Position numbers and translations under genes: made by a program | The notes under the pieces: generated by a model | What the model was told of the DNA's origin: nothing | Database searches by the model: none | The model's input: only the letters and a program-made list of their open reading frames with translations | Assembly: GCA_017889635.1 (NCBI GenBank) | Contig: JAGGAC010000001.1 | Span: forward strand, 62,001 to 126,000 | Source of the DNA: Bacillota bacterium | Lineage (GTDB): Bacteria > Bacillota > Negativicutes > Sporomusales > CTSoil-080 | Reading direction: 5' to 3' | DNA length: 64,000 nt | Shown here: piece after piece, positions 15,563-25,019 of the stretch | Layout of the letters: the number at the start of each line of letters is the position of its first letter | How positions within the stretch are numbered: the stretch's first letter is position 1

Positions 15563-17002
15563 ATGGTGAAGTATGTAGAGACTGAGGTTGCGGTTATTGG
15601 GAGCGGGGCGGCTGGGATGGCGGCGGCTTGTGCGGCTGCGGAGCGGGGGGCTAAGGCTACGATATTTGAAAAGAATAGCCGGATTGGCGGCAGCATTCGG
15701 GGTGGGATGGGGCCGCTGGGGATTGAGAGCCATTTGCAGAAGGAAAAGCACTTGCATTTTACTGCCGAGGAGGCATTTAAGTTTCATATGGATTTCACGC
15801 ATTGGAAGGTGGATGCCAGGCTGGTCGGAGAGTATATCCGTAAATCGGCGGACACTATTTCCTGGCTGGAAGGGATGGGGGTAAAATTTACTGATGTTGC
15901 CGCCTATTATCCGGGGGCGTATTTTACCTGGCACACGGTGGACTATGAGGCTGAGAAAATTACCGATGTTTTGTTTGTCCAAGCCAAGAAATTCGGCGCG
16001 GAGATTTATTATGAAACAACGGTGAAGAAGATTCTAAACGATAATGGCCGGATACTTGGTTTAAGTGGCCGAGATAACTACGGCAAGGATATTATGGTTC
16101 AGGCGAAAGCGGTTGTTGTTGCTACCGGGGGAGGCAGTGGCAATGCTGCATGGATAAAGGAGCAGACAGGATATAATCAGGGCCAGGATTTATTTATAAT
16201 ATCTTATCCTGAAATACAGGGGGAAGGCGTACGTATGGCCTGGGAAGCGGGGGCGGCAGCGTCGCCGGTTACGGTTGACGCTTTTATTTGTCTGCCTGAT
16301 CCGTATGGCGGCCCGGGCGGGACTTTGGAGGAGCTGGGAGCGTTTCGCCAGCCCAATTTGATGGTTAACCTGGACGGCGAGCGGTTTATGAATGAGGAGA
16401 TAATAAAAAATCCGGGGTTGGGAGGAAATGCGGTGCATCGCCAGAAAAATGGCTGCGGGATTATGATCTTTGATGCGCCTATTAAAGACGACTATGCTGA
16501 ATACGGCCTGGACTATGGCTTGGTTAACCGACCATTTAGAAAAGGCGCACCAATTGACGGGATAATTGAGAAGGCCCGATGCGAAGGCTATGAGCATTTA
16601 TTTATGGCGGACTCAATTGAAGAGCTAAGTGCTGCAGCTGGTATTGACGCTAGAAATTTGGCGCGCACTATTGCAGAGTACAACGCGGCTTGTGATAGCG
16701 GGCGGGATGAGATTTTCTATAAACCGCCTAAGTATCTTCGGCCAATTACTAAGCCCAAATTCTATGCTGCCCGGTTTTTCCTCAGTGGGTACGGGGTACT
16801 GGGGGGAATAAAGATCAATCATCATGCCGAGGTTTTGAGCAAGGAGCATGAGGTTATTTTGGGCTTGTATGCGGCGGGAAATGATGCAAATGACGTTTTT
16901 GGGGATACATACCCCTTTGCTCTTGCGGGCAGCAGTTCAGGTTTTTGTTATAATATCGGCCGTATTGCCAGAGAAAATGCCGCAAAATATGTACAGAGCT
17001 AA
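15563..17002 (+). CDS. FAD-dependent oxidoreductase (fumarate-reductase flavoprotein family)
   Basis: 479 aa. It opens with the Rossmann FAD motif VIGSGAAGMAAACAAAERG (about residues 10-28) and FEKNSRIGGS. Later come the FAD-domain segment VVVATGGGSGN and the C-terminal GLYAAGNDANDVFGDTYPFALAGSSSGF, which is the FAD_binding_2 / flavocytochrome c pattern. There is no signal peptide, heme or Fe-S motif, so it is probably a cytoplasmic flavoprotein acting on an organic acid or enoate; the substrate is unknown. Start: TTG 15548 would include the ribosome site, so ATG 15563 after GGGAG is chosen. It is not obviously co-transcribed with neighbours. Confidence 0.8.
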   Translation: MVKYVETEVAVIGSGAAGMAAACAAAERGAKATIFEKNSRIGGSIRGGMGPLGIESHLQKEKHLHFTAEEAFKFHMDFTHWKVDARLVGEYIRKSADTISWLEGMGVKFTDVAAYYPGAYFTWHTVDYEAEKITDVLFVQAKKFGAEIYYETTVKKILNDNGRILGLSGRDNYGKDIMVQAKAVVVATGGGSGNAAWIKEQTGYNQGQDLFIISYPEIQGEGVRMAWEAGAAASPVTVDAFICLPDPYGGPGGTLEELGAFRQPNLMVNLDGERFMNEEIIKNPGLGGNAVHRQKNGCGIMIFDAPIKDDYAEYGLDYGLVNRPFRKGAPIDGIIEKARCEGYEHLFMADSIEELSAAAGIDARNLARTIAEYNAACDSGRDEIFYKPPKYLRPITKPKFYAARFFLSGYGVLGGIKINHHAEVLSKEHEVILGLYAAGNDANDVFGDTYPFALAGSSSGFCYNIGRIARENAAKYVQS

Positions 17003-17136
17003 AAAGATAGTAACATAATGTGGATTAAATTGTGGATAAAGTGGGGATTTCTTGTAATAATCTAAGACGGAGTTGCTTGAAATACAAGAAATAAAGGCCG
17101 GATTCAGAGAATAAAAAAACTTTACAAAATACGGTA

Positions 17137-17163
17137 ACAACTTTATAATTGATATAAAGTTGT
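17137..17163. promoter_or_regulatory. 11-bp perfect inverted repeat upstream of ablA
   Basis: ACAACTTTATA and TATAAAGTTGT are separated by 5 nt, about 95 bp before the ablA start. The form suits a dimeric repressor or activator site. Salt-dependent control is expected for N-acetyl-beta-lysine genes, but nothing here proves it. No clear promoter boxes are visible nearby. Confidence 0.45.
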
Positions 17164-17258
17164 CAATCTTGATGGATATACTTAACTAGTCAATTGTGGT
17201 AGATAATGCGGTTTATTTTATCAAAATTATGCAATAACTTATTAAGGAGAATAAGATT

Positions 17259-18578
17259 ATGGCGGCTAATATCAGTCAAAAGCGAAAACCAACTGTAAAA
17301 TTAGGTACTGATGTTGTAGGGCACGAATGGACTGATTGGAAATGGCAGGTTGATCATTCAATACGAGATATTGATACTTTTGAAAAGCTGCTGGCCGTGC
17401 GGTTTGCTAAAGCTGAACGAGCAGAACTGGAAAAGACAATCGCTAAATTTCCGTTGTCAATAACGCCATATTATCTGTCGCTGATAGATGCTGACGATTT
17501 TAGGAATGATCCGGTTTTCAAGCAGGCTTTTCCTTCGGTTGAGGAACTAGAGGTCGATGAATGCGAGTTGGCAGACCCGCTGGCTGAAGATACTGACAGC
17601 CCTGTTCCTGGAATTACCCATCGATATCCAGACCGGGTGCTGTTTTATATCAGCCATGTTTGTTCGATGTACTGCCGGCATTGCACAAGGAAGCGTAAAG
17701 TCGGAGATCATGATGCTATCCCCAGCAAAGCGGAAGTTATAAAAGGAATCAAATATATTGCCAATAACCCTCAAATACGCGATTGCCTTTTATCTGGCGG
17801 CGATCCTTTAATGCTGCCTGATAAGTATCTTGATTGGATTCTCACTGAACTGAGAAAGATACCGCATTTGGAAGTAATCAGAATTGGCACAAGAATGCCT
17901 GTTGTGCTGCCATACCGGATAACTGATGAATTGGTAGCAATTTTGAAAAAGCACCATCCAATCTGGATTAATACTCATTTTAATCATCCTAAGGAATTAT
18001 CACAGGCATCCAAGGCGGCACTCCAAAAGTTAGCTGATGCAGGAATTCCTTTGGGTAATCAGTCGGTGCTGCTGGCGGGGGTTAATGATTGCCCGCTGAT
18101 AATGAAGAAGTTGGTACATAAGTTAGTTAAAAATAGGGTGCGGCCATATTATTTGTATCAATGCGATTTATCTGAGGGGCTGTCGCACTTCCGGACATCG
18201 GTTGGCAGGGGGATTGAGATTATCGAAAGCTTGATTGGGCATACCAGTGGGTTTGCGGTGCCAACTTATGTGGTTGACGCTCCAGGGGGCGGGGGGAAAA
18301 TTCCTGCTATGCCGAATTATCTGATTTCCTGGTCGGCGAACAAGGTGATTTTGCGCAATTATGAAGGGGTAATTACTACCTATAAAGAGCCGGACAATTA
18401 TGTGCCGGCAGTCTGCAATAAGAAATGCGACGATTGTCATTTGCAGCATCAGGTTGCGGACGGAGAAGCCGAGAATCCCGGGCTGGTAGGAATTGCAAAG
18501 CTTTTGGCGGATTCTAATAAGGTGATATCTCTGACCCCGGAAAATACTGAACGAATAGCGAGGCGAGTAAATGAGTGA
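17259..18578 (+). CDS. ablA: L-lysine 2,3-aminomutase
   Basis: 439-aa radical-SAM, PLP-dependent enzyme that converts L-lysine to L-beta-lysine. The Fe-S cluster motif CSMYCRHC is at Cys135, Cys139 and Cys142. The downstream [10 protein letters not shown] is typical, and PGGGGKIP carries the PLP lysine. A C-terminal CNKKCDDC cluster corresponds to the zinc ligands of the clostridial enzyme. The length fits the family (about 416 in clostridia). It is followed with an 8-nt overlap by ablB, so the product is acetylated to the compatible solute N-epsilon-acetyl-beta-lysine rather than used for lysine fermentation. Start at 17259 follows AAGGAGAA. Confidence 0.95.
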   Translation: MAANISQKRKPTVKLGTDVVGHEWTDWKWQVDHSIRDIDTFEKLLAVRFAKAERAELEKTIAKFPLSITPYYLSLIDADDFRNDPVFKQAFPSVEELEVDECELADPLAEDTDSPVPGITHRYPDRVLFYISHVCSMYCRHCTRKRKVGDHDAIPSKAEVIKGIKYIANNPQIRDCLLSGGDPLMLPDKYLDWILTELRKIPHLEVIRIGTRMPVVLPYRITDELVAILKKHHPIWINTHFNHPKELSQASKAALQKLADAGIPLGNQSVLLAGVNDCPLIMKKLVHKLVKNRVRPYYLYQCDLSEGLSHFRTSVGRGIEIIESLIGHTSGFAVPTYVVDAPGGGGKIPAMPNYLISWSANKVILRNYEGVITTYKEPDNYVPAVCNKKCDDCHLQHQVADGEAENPGLVGIAKLLADSNKVISLTPENTERIARRVNE

Positions 18579-19404
18579 TACTGTTGAAATGATAGGTACT
18601 TCGTTAGTCCAGCACGGGAATTTCAATGACCGTGTTTATTTGATGAAGTTAGCTGAGGATGATTTACCAAGCATTATCGGGGACCTGAATACGCTGGCCT
18701 CAGACAATGGGTACAGCAAGATTATCGCTAAAGTCCCTTGTACTGCGATAAAGACGTTTGCTAAAGATGAGTATATTATTGAAGCCGTTATTCCCCAGCT
18801 TTATAGTGGCCTAGATGCCGCTTTTGTGGCTAAATACCTATCTGACAGCAGGCGGGACCCGGCTAATTCCAATGCTGCCAGCAGTATTGCGGGGGATTGT
18901 ACAGATCCTAGTGCTTTGGGAAGGAAACGGGAACTGCCGCAGGATTTTGCTTTCAGAATATGCGAGTCTCAAGATAGTGCAGCGATGGCGGCGGAATATA
19001 GGAAGATATTTTGCACTTATCCTTTTCCGATTCATGATCATCGCTATATCGAGAAGACAATGGCGGATAATGTGATATATTTTGGGGTGTGGCATAAGGA
19101 TAGATTAGTCGCTTTATCTTCTGCAGAGATGGATGTCGCGCAGCAAAATGCCGAGATGACGGATTTTGCTACATTGCAGGAGTATCGCGGGATGGGGCTG
19201 GCTACTTATTTGCTGCAGCAGATGGAGAGTGAGATGAAGCAGCGGAATATTAAGACGCTGTATACTATTGCCAGAACCGGCTCCCGGGCCATGAACCTCG
19301 TTTTTGCCAGCGCGCACTATGAATATGGCGGTACGCTGGGTAAGAACACCAATATTTGCGGCCAGCTTGAAAGTATGAATGTATGGTATAAAGCTCTCGG
19401 ATGA
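18571..19404 (+). CDS. ablB: Beta-lysine N6-acetyltransferase
   Basis: 277 aa. The C-terminal half is a GNAT acetyltransferase with an acetyl-CoA loop in [17 protein letters not shown] and a following [12 protein letters not shown] segment. The N-terminal half is specific to the AblB/YodP family. It would acetylate beta-lysine with acetyl-CoA in the cytoplasm to give N-epsilon-acetyl-beta-lysine, an osmolyte known from methanogens and some Firmicutes. The start codon overlaps the end of ablA by 8 nt, indicating translational coupling. Confidence 0.92.
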   Translation: MSDTVEMIGTSLVQHGNFNDRVYLMKLAEDDLPSIIGDLNTLASDNGYSKIIAKVPCTAIKTFAKDEYIIEAVIPQLYSGLDAAFVAKYLSDSRRDPANSNAASSIAGDCTDPSALGRKRELPQDFAFRICESQDSAAMAAEYRKIFCTYPFPIHDHRYIEKTMADNVIYFGVWHKDRLVALSSAEMDVAQQNAEMTDFATLQEYRGMGLATYLLQQMESEMKQRNIKTLYTIARTGSRAMNLVFASAHYEYGGTLGKNTNICGQLESMNVWYKALG

Positions 19405-19446
19405 AGTATGGGCAGAACTTTTAGATAAGCGGTTGATAAAATGGGG

Positions 19447-19485
19447 GCCAGCTCTTGGATAAAGAGGCTGGTTTTTTCTTTTTAC
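19447..19485 (+). terminator. Terminator after ablAB
   Basis: CCAGCTCTT and AAGAGGCTGG pair with one bulge, followed by TTTTTTCTTTTT. Confidence 0.75.
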
Positions 19486-19583
19486 AAGACGGTTCCGGAT
19501 TATCCTGAGTGATGAAGTTGACAAAAGCCGGTCTTCGCTTGTATGGTATGGTTATAATTGGTTCGTTAAAGGGAGGTAAGCCG

Positions 19584-21491
19584 GTGGACGCGCGTATTCT
19601 GGTTGTAGCGCCATTTGATAATCTCGCGAAGGTGGCACAGGAAGTTGTTCAGGAAAGATTTGCAAAATCTCCGGGGATGATTAAGATCGTTAAAGGCGAT
19701 CTTAAGGAAGGAATCGCGCTGGCGAAACAAGGAGCCCAAGAAGGGATTGAGGTTATTGTCAGCCGCGGCGGCACGGCCTCGATGATTGAGAAGAATGTAA
19801 ATGTGCCGGTTGTAAGTGTCCAGGTAACGGTTATTGATGTTTTACGTGCGCTTAGTCCTAAAGGCAGACATCCGGCAAAAATCGGCGTGGCAGGATTTAA
19901 GAATGTTATTTACGGGTGTGAGGATCTAGAAACGCTGCTGGGGATAACTTTTCGGGAGATTGCCCTGGAAAATGAGGCTGAGGCATCGGAGAAAATTGCC
20001 GCTGCCGCCAGGGAAGGGATTGAGTTGATTGTCGGGGATGCAATATCCACGCGATTAGCGACTAAGTTTGGTGTGCCGGGGGTATTGATTCAGTCGGGTA
20101 AAGAGGCGATATATAAAGCTCTTAATGAGGCGCAGTTCATTGCCCGGATACGCCGCGAAGAACAGGAAAAATCGGAGCTTTTACGAACGGTGATCGATAC
20201 TTCGGCTGACGGTATTATTGCCACTGATGTAGATTCTAATATTACGATTTTTAACCCAATGGCGGAGAAAATTTTTCGGGTGCCGCAGTTGGAGGCTGTC
20301 GGGCGGCCGCTCAATGCGGTTATTCCTGATTTTTATTTGGCTGATTTGAGTGATGACGAGAATGCAAGGATTGCAGATATTCAGCGTGTCGGGGATAAGA
20401 CGGTTACGGTTAAGAGCAGCACGATTAAAATAAAGGGTGAGGTTATTGGGGTTGTCGCTAATCTGCAGAATGTTTCCCAATTACAGCAGATGGAGCAAAT
20501 TGTTCGTAAAAAACTCTATGCTAAGGGGTTAGTTGCAAGGATAAAGATTGGCGATATGGTTGGTTCATCACCGGCGCTCAAGGCTGTGAAATGGAAAGCA
20601 ACTCAGTATGCTCTGACGCAGTCAACGATTTTAATTACCGGCGAATCAGGTACCGGGAAGGAGATGCTGGCGCAGAGCATTCATAATATTAGTTCGCGGA
20701 TGAATGGCCCATTTGTGGCGGTTAATTGTGCCGCACTGCCGGAAAACCTGCTGGAGAGTGAATTGTTTGGTTATGCCGAAGGAGCGTTTACCGGTGCCAA
20801 AAAGGGAGGGCGTCAGGGGTTGTTTGAGCTGGCGCACGGCGGTACGATTTTTCTGGATGAGATTGGTGAAATGACGCTGCCGCTCCAATCACGGCTTTTG
20901 CGGGTATTGCAGGAAAAGGAGGTTATGCGGCTTGGCGGTGATAGCGTTATTCCGGTTGATGTCCGCATAATTGCTGCTACAAACCAAAATTTGAAGGAAC
21001 TACTTAAAGAGAAAAAGTTTCGCCATGACTTGTATTACAGGCTGGATATACTAAGGATACATATGCCTCCGCTTCGCGACCGTACTGAGGACATAGGTCT
21101 CTTGGCCTGGGAGATGCAACAAAAGATGAAGAATCTTAATTCCCGGATAATTGGCATTAGCGACGAGGCGATAGAGTTCCTCACTTCTTGCCAGTGGCCG
21201 GGCAATGTCCGGCAATTGGCCAATACTATGGAACGGGGAATTTTGTTAAGCTCGGGGCCGGTTATTACTAGAGCAGATATAGAAGTGGCATGTGATGAAA
21301 CGGGGGAAGATACCGCAGACCATGTTGGTGCGCTGCCTGGGGATGGTGATTGCCTGGCAGCAGTTGAGCAGCAGACGCTGATGCGTGTTTTGGCTGAGGA
21401 AGAGTATAATTATGCGCGGGCTGCTATAAGGCTGGGGATTCACCGAACGACTCTCTGGCGAAAAATGAATGGTAAACTGTCTAAAAAGTAA
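19584..21491 (+). CDS. PrpR-N / PAS / sigma-54 activator (enhancer-binding protein)
   Basis: 635 aa. Domains in order: PrpR-N sensor (about 1-170), PAS (about 195-310, SADGIIATDVDSNITIFNP), AAA+ sigma-54 activation domain (about 335-570) with Walker A GESGTGKE, the sigma-54-contacting GAFTGA loop and Walker B GGTIFLDEIGE, then a Fis-type helix-turn-helix (about 605-635, ARAAIRLGIHRTTLWRKM). PrpR-N domains sense small metabolites. The GTG at 19584 is chosen because GGGAGG lies 7 nt before it; the upstream ATG 19509 has no ribosome site. A terminator and then a perfect -24/-12 promoter follow, so this protein very probably activates the four-carbon acid operon from 21647. Confidence 0.92.
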   Translation: MDARILVVAPFDNLAKVAQEVVQERFAKSPGMIKIVKGDLKEGIALAKQGAQEGIEVIVSRGGTASMIEKNVNVPVVSVQVTVIDVLRALSPKGRHPAKIGVAGFKNVIYGCEDLETLLGITFREIALENEAEASEKIAAAAREGIELIVGDAISTRLATKFGVPGVLIQSGKEAIYKALNEAQFIARIRREEQEKSELLRTVIDTSADGIIATDVDSNITIFNPMAEKIFRVPQLEAVGRPLNAVIPDFYLADLSDDENARIADIQRVGDKTVTVKSSTIKIKGEVIGVVANLQNVSQLQQMEQIVRKKLYAKGLVARIKIGDMVGSSPALKAVKWKATQYALTQSTILITGESGTGKEMLAQSIHNISSRMNGPFVAVNCAALPENLLESELFGYAEGAFTGAKKGGRQGLFELAHGGTIFLDEIGEMTLPLQSRLLRVLQEKEVMRLGGDSVIPVDVRIIAATNQNLKELLKEKKFRHDLYYRLDILRIHMPPLRDRTEDIGLLAWEMQQKMKNLNSRIIGISDEAIEFLTSCQWPGNVRQLANTMERGILLSSGPVITRADIEVACDETGEDTADHVGALPGDGDCLAAVEQQTLMRVLAEEEYNYARAAIRLGIHRTTLWRKMNGKLSKK

Positions 21492-21510
21492 AGATGATGA
21501 TGCATAATGC

Positions 21511-21545
21511 ACAAAAATGCGTTGCAAAAAGCAACGCATTTTTGT
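21511..21545 (+). terminator. Terminator after the activator gene
   Basis: A perfect 15-bp stem, ACAAAAATGCGTTGC with its complement, closes on an AAAAA loop and ends in T residues. Its palindromic TTGCAAAAAGCAA core could also act as an activator site about 60 bp upstream of the sigma-54 promoter (inference). Confidence 0.8.
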
Positions 21546-21587
21546 TTGATGGTGCGAAAAGGGCGAGTGTTTTATGGAAAAGATGGT

Positions 21588-21603
21588 TGGCACGAATTTT
21601 GCA
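21588..21603 (+). promoter_or_regulatory. Sigma-54 (-24/-12) promoter of the four-carbon acid operon
   Basis: TGGCAC-GAATT-TTGCA matches the sigma-54 consensus TGGCAC-N5-TTGCW at every fixed position with correct GG/GC spacing. It lies about 45 bp before the kinase gene and right after a gene for a sigma-54 activator. Confidence 0.9.
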
Positions 21604-21646
21604 ACTATTCAAATGCAGATAGATATTTTGAAAAACAGGTGATGAG

Positions 21647-22960
21647 ATGCTAAGACTCGCGGTGATTGCTGATGATTTAACCGGGGCTAATGATACAGCT
21701 GTCCAATTTGCTAAACGAGGGATAAATAGTTATGTGTGGCTTAATTCCAATGACCAGGATTTACTGCCACCGAAGGCTGAGGTTCTGGTTTTGGATACGG
21801 ATAGCCGGGATGTTTCGCCGTCATCAGCTTACGCAATAGTAGAAAAAGCTTCCCGGGCCTTGTACAGTGCCGGAGTCCGCACTGTCTATAAAAAAATCGA
21901 TTCGACGCTAAGGGGAAATCTGGGCGCGGAAATTGAGGCGGCAGCGGCAGTTTTTGAGCCGGAGGTTATAGTAATTGCCCCGGCGTTTCCCAGTAATAAC
22001 CGGGTTACGGTTGGGGGGTATCATCTGTTAAATCAGCTACCGATCGCTTTAACGGAGATCGCGCGCGACCCGAAGACTCCGGTTAACGAATCGCGGGTGC
22101 CTGAGCTCTTGCGGCAGCAAACCGAGTGTAAAATTGGCTATATTCCCTTGGATGTTGTGATGGCTGGAATACCGGCAATTCAGAAGGCTGTGGCAGAAAG
22201 GTTAGTGCAGGGAGAAAAATGGTTAGTTTTTGACGCGGCGGTGGATGAGCATTTGCGATTAATTGCGCAAGTGGGAAGAGAATACCGGAATGTTTTATGG
22301 GTTGGTTCGGCTGGTCTGGCAGAGGTGTTGCCCGAGTTTTATGAATGGTCGACTGGTGATAAATATGTTCCGACGGCGGCGTTGGGGCCGGTACTCTTGG
22401 TTGCCGGCAGTGTAAGTGAAATTACACGCGGTCAGATGGTTTCTTTTTTGAAAACGCCTGGGGCGAGACTTGTACAGATGAATGTAGCTGGTCTGTTTAG
22501 GGATAAAGATGCGGAAATAAAGCGGTGTATTCAGGCGGCACGTGCCTTACTGATGGCTGGAAGCGATGTGCTTGTTACAAGTGCTGTAGATAAAACTGAT
22601 GTTGATAATGCGGTGGCGGCGGGAGAAGGCTGTGGATTAAGCAAAGCTGAAGTCAGCTGTCAAACCGCGGCGGCGCTGGGGGCTGTTGCTGCTGCTCTGG
22701 CGGAGCTGGAGTTGGCGGGCATGATACTTACCGGCGGCGATACGGCAGCCTGTGTCTGCGAGAAGCTCGGAGCTGAGGCGATAGAGGTAGTGGCGGAGGT
22801 GGCTGTTGGTATACCGCTGGGCCTTTTGGTTGGGGGGCGCTGTGACGGTTTAAAGGTTGTGACAAAGGCCGGGGCGTTCGGTGAGGAAGCGGCTTTTAGT
22901 TGCGCGAGGGATGCGCTAAAGGGTGGGGAAATATACGGCGGCAATACGCGGAAGCTGTAA
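21647..22960 (+). CDS. Four-carbon acid sugar kinase (DUF1537 family)
   Basis: 437 aa. The N-terminal signature LAVIADDLTGANDTAVQFAKRG and the C-terminal nucleotide-binding LTGGDTAACVCEKLGA define the DUF1537 (DtnK/OtnK/DenK) kinases, which phosphorylate D-threonate, D-erythronate or related C4 acids at the 4-hydroxyl. It is the first gene after the sigma-54 promoter and is followed by a PdxA-type dehydrogenase, the same pairing that turns D-threonate into dihydroxyacetone phosphate in characterised bacteria. The substrate stereochemistry cannot be read from the sequence. Confidence 0.87.
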   Translation: MLRLAVIADDLTGANDTAVQFAKRGINSYVWLNSNDQDLLPPKAEVLVLDTDSRDVSPSSAYAIVEKASRALYSAGVRTVYKKIDSTLRGNLGAEIEAAAAVFEPEVIVIAPAFPSNNRVTVGGYHLLNQLPIALTEIARDPKTPVNESRVPELLRQQTECKIGYIPLDVVMAGIPAIQKAVAERLVQGEKWLVFDAAVDEHLRLIAQVGREYRNVLWVGSAGLAEVLPEFYEWSTGDKYVPTAALGPVLLVAGSVSEITRGQMVSFLKTPGARLVQMNVAGLFRDKDAEIKRCIQAARALLMAGSDVLVTSAVDKTDVDNAVAAGEGCGLSKAEVSCQTAAALGAVAAALAELELAGMILTGGDTAACVCEKLGAEAIEVVAEVAVGIPLGLLVGGRCDGLKVVTKAGAFGEEAAFSCARDALKGGEIYGGNTRKL

Positions 22961-23065
22961 AGGCGGTGATGGATTAACGCTAAGTGGATGGTAGTAGATT
23001 ATGGTTAGCCGATTGGTGCGGTTATTGAGAGATAGTAAGGAAAATAAGCGTGGGGAGCGAAAGGC

Positions 23066-24076
23066 ATGAAACCGATACTAGGGATTACGATGGGTGATGC
23101 ATGCGGCGTCGGGCCGGAGATTATTGTTAAATCGCTGATGGATCGAAAGCTATATGATATTGCCAGACCGGTAGTTTTTGGTGATAAAAAGATTATGGAC
23201 CGGGCGCTGAAGATAGTGGGAGCCGATTTAAGGTGCCGGGTAATCAGGCATCCGTCTGAAGGCGGCAATGATTATGGCCTGATTGATGTGATTGATCTTA
23301 ATAATTTGCCAGCTGATTTGCCTTTTGCTGTTGTCGACGCCAGGGCCGGAAACGCGGCGTATGAATATGTGGAAAAGGCGGTCCAGTATGCTTTAAAACA
23401 AGAAATTCATGCCGTAGTTACTGCGCCATTGAATAAAGAAGCACTGAATCTCGGTGGACATCATTTTCCTGGTCATACTGAGATATTGGCGCATTTGGCT
23501 GGCGCAAAGGATTATTCGATGATGTTGGTAGGCGGACCGCTACGCGTCATTCATGTTTCTACCCATGCGGCGCTGAGGGAAGCCTGTGATCTGGTGAAAA
23601 AGGAACGGGTGCTCAGGGTGATCGAGCTGGCCGATCAGGCGCTGAAAATGTTAGGTATTGCCGCTCCGCGAATTGCTGTGGCGGGACTCAATCCCCATTC
23701 CGGGGAAGGCGGACTTTTCGGCACTGAGGATGCAAGAGAAATTCTGCCGGCAGTTGAAGCTGCTAAGGCAGCAGGATTAAATGTTAGCGGGCCTATTCCT
23801 CCGGATACGGTATTTTACCGGGCAGCGATAAAGCTGGATTTCGACATGGTAGTGGTTATGTACCATGACCAAGGGCATATACCCATAAAGGTGCTAGGGT
23901 TCGAGACTGGTGTGAATGTTACGGTAGGATTGCCATATATCCGGACCTCAGTCGATCATGGGACGGCGTTTGATAAAGCCGGTAAAGGTACAGCTGACAG
24001 TCGGAGTATGACAGAGTCGCTGCTTTTGGGGAGGCAGATGGCCCAAGTGAAATTTGGCAATATTGCGATAGGTTAG
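23066..24076 (+). CDS. pdxA2: 4-phosphoerythronate/threonate-type dehydrogenase, PdxA family (PdxA2)
   Basis: 336 aa with PdxA signatures: GITMGDACGVGPEII at the N-terminus and metal-ligand segments HHFPGHTEIL and YHDQGHIP. PdxA proper oxidises 4-hydroxythreonine phosphate in vitamin B6 synthesis. Next to a DUF1537 kinase the PdxA2 branch oxidises and decarboxylates 4-phospho-D-threonate or -erythronate to dihydroxyacetone phosphate. That role is favoured by context, with B6 synthesis the alternative. No other B6 gene is nearby. Confidence 0.85.
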   Translation: MKPILGITMGDACGVGPEIIVKSLMDRKLYDIARPVVFGDKKIMDRALKIVGADLRCRVIRHPSEGGNDYGLIDVIDLNNLPADLPFAVVDARAGNAAYEYVEKAVQYALKQEIHAVVTAPLNKEALNLGGHHFPGHTEILAHLAGAKDYSMMLVGGPLRVIHVSTHAALREACDLVKKERVLRVIELADQALKMLGIAAPRIAVAGLNPHSGEGGLFGTEDAREILPAVEAAKAAGLNVSGPIPPDTVFYRAAIKLDFDMVVVMYHDQGHIPIKVLGFETGVNVTVGLPYIRTSVDHGTAFDKAGKGTADSRSMTESLLLGRQMAQVKFGNIAIG

Positions 24077-24120
24077 TTAGCTAAATCAGTTAATTTGATG
24101 ATAGAAAAGGATGATAAAAA

Positions 24121-24996
24121 ATGTTTAAACCACAAGGGATAATTACACCAATTGTTACGGCGATGACCGAGGATGAAAAGTTTAATGAGAAAGAGATGCG
24201 AAATCAGGTTAATCGCCTGATTAATAGTGGGGTTAGCGGACTGTTTACCCTTGGTACTAATGGTGAAGTGTATGCTTTGACTAATGAAGAAAAGGTTGAA
24301 GTTATTAAGGTTGTTGTTGACGAGACAAAGGGGCGGGTTCCGGTATACGCTGGGACAGGCTGTATTAGTACGAAAGAAACTATTGCTATGTCGCTTAAGG
24401 CCAAAGAGCTGGGGGTAGATGCTTTATCTATTGTATCGCCATATTTTGTCGCTGTTTCCCAGGATGATTTATACCGTCATTTCAGCCAGATTGCGGAAGC
24501 GGTTGATCTGCCGATTCTTCTCTACAATATGCCAGCAAGAACCGGCAACAATATCGATTACACGACTGTCAAAAAACTCGCAAAGTATAAGAATATCGTG
24601 GGAGTTAAGGACAGCAGCGGCAATTTCGATAATACACTCCGCTATATTGAAGATACCGACCCTAGATTGGCAGTTTTGGCGGGGAATGATTCTTTGATTC
24701 TGTGGACGCTTATGGCTGGCGGCTGTGGCGCGATTGCTGGTTGCTCGAATGTGTTTCCTGAATTAATTGTTAGTATTTATAAATTATGGGAGCAGGGCAA
24801 GATCGAAGAGGCCAATGAGCAGCAAAAGAAAATTCGGCCATTTAGAGATGTAATGAAACTGGGCAATCCAAACTCGGTTGTTAAACGGGCGATGAATTTA
24901 CTGGGATACCCTGTAGGACCGGCCCGGGAACCGGCAAGCTGCAATAATCCGAAGGTTGATGAGGCACTAACCAAAGTTTTTGAGTTTTATAAATAA
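24121..24996 (+). CDS. DapA/N-acetylneuraminate-lyase-family aldolase
   Basis: 291-aa TIM-barrel class I aldolase or dehydratase. It shows LGTNGEVYALTNEEK (the DapA family has GTTGE; here Thr to Asn), YNMPART with the proton-relay Tyr, and GVKDSSG with the Schiff-base Lys. The family includes dihydrodipicolinate synthase, 2-keto-3-deoxy-sugar-acid aldolases and dehydratases. Position in a sugar-acid operon and the GTNGE variant argue against a housekeeping DapA and for a pyruvate-dependent aldolase or dehydratase of acid sugars. The exact substrate is unknown. Confidence 0.82.
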   Translation: MFKPQGIITPIVTAMTEDEKFNEKEMRNQVNRLINSGVSGLFTLGTNGEVYALTNEEKVEVIKVVVDETKGRVPVYAGTGCISTKETIAMSLKAKELGVDALSIVSPYFVAVSQDDLYRHFSQIAEAVDLPILLYNMPARTGNNIDYTTVKKLAKYKNIVGVKDSSGNFDNTLRYIEDTDPRLAVLAGNDSLILWTLMAGGCGAIAGCSNVFPELIVSIYKLWEQGKIEEANEQQKKIRPFRDVMKLGNPNSVVKRAMNLLGYPVGPAREPASCNNPKVDEALTKVFEFYK

Positions 24997-25019
24997 TAGC
25001 AAGCAAAGGAGATCAAGTC

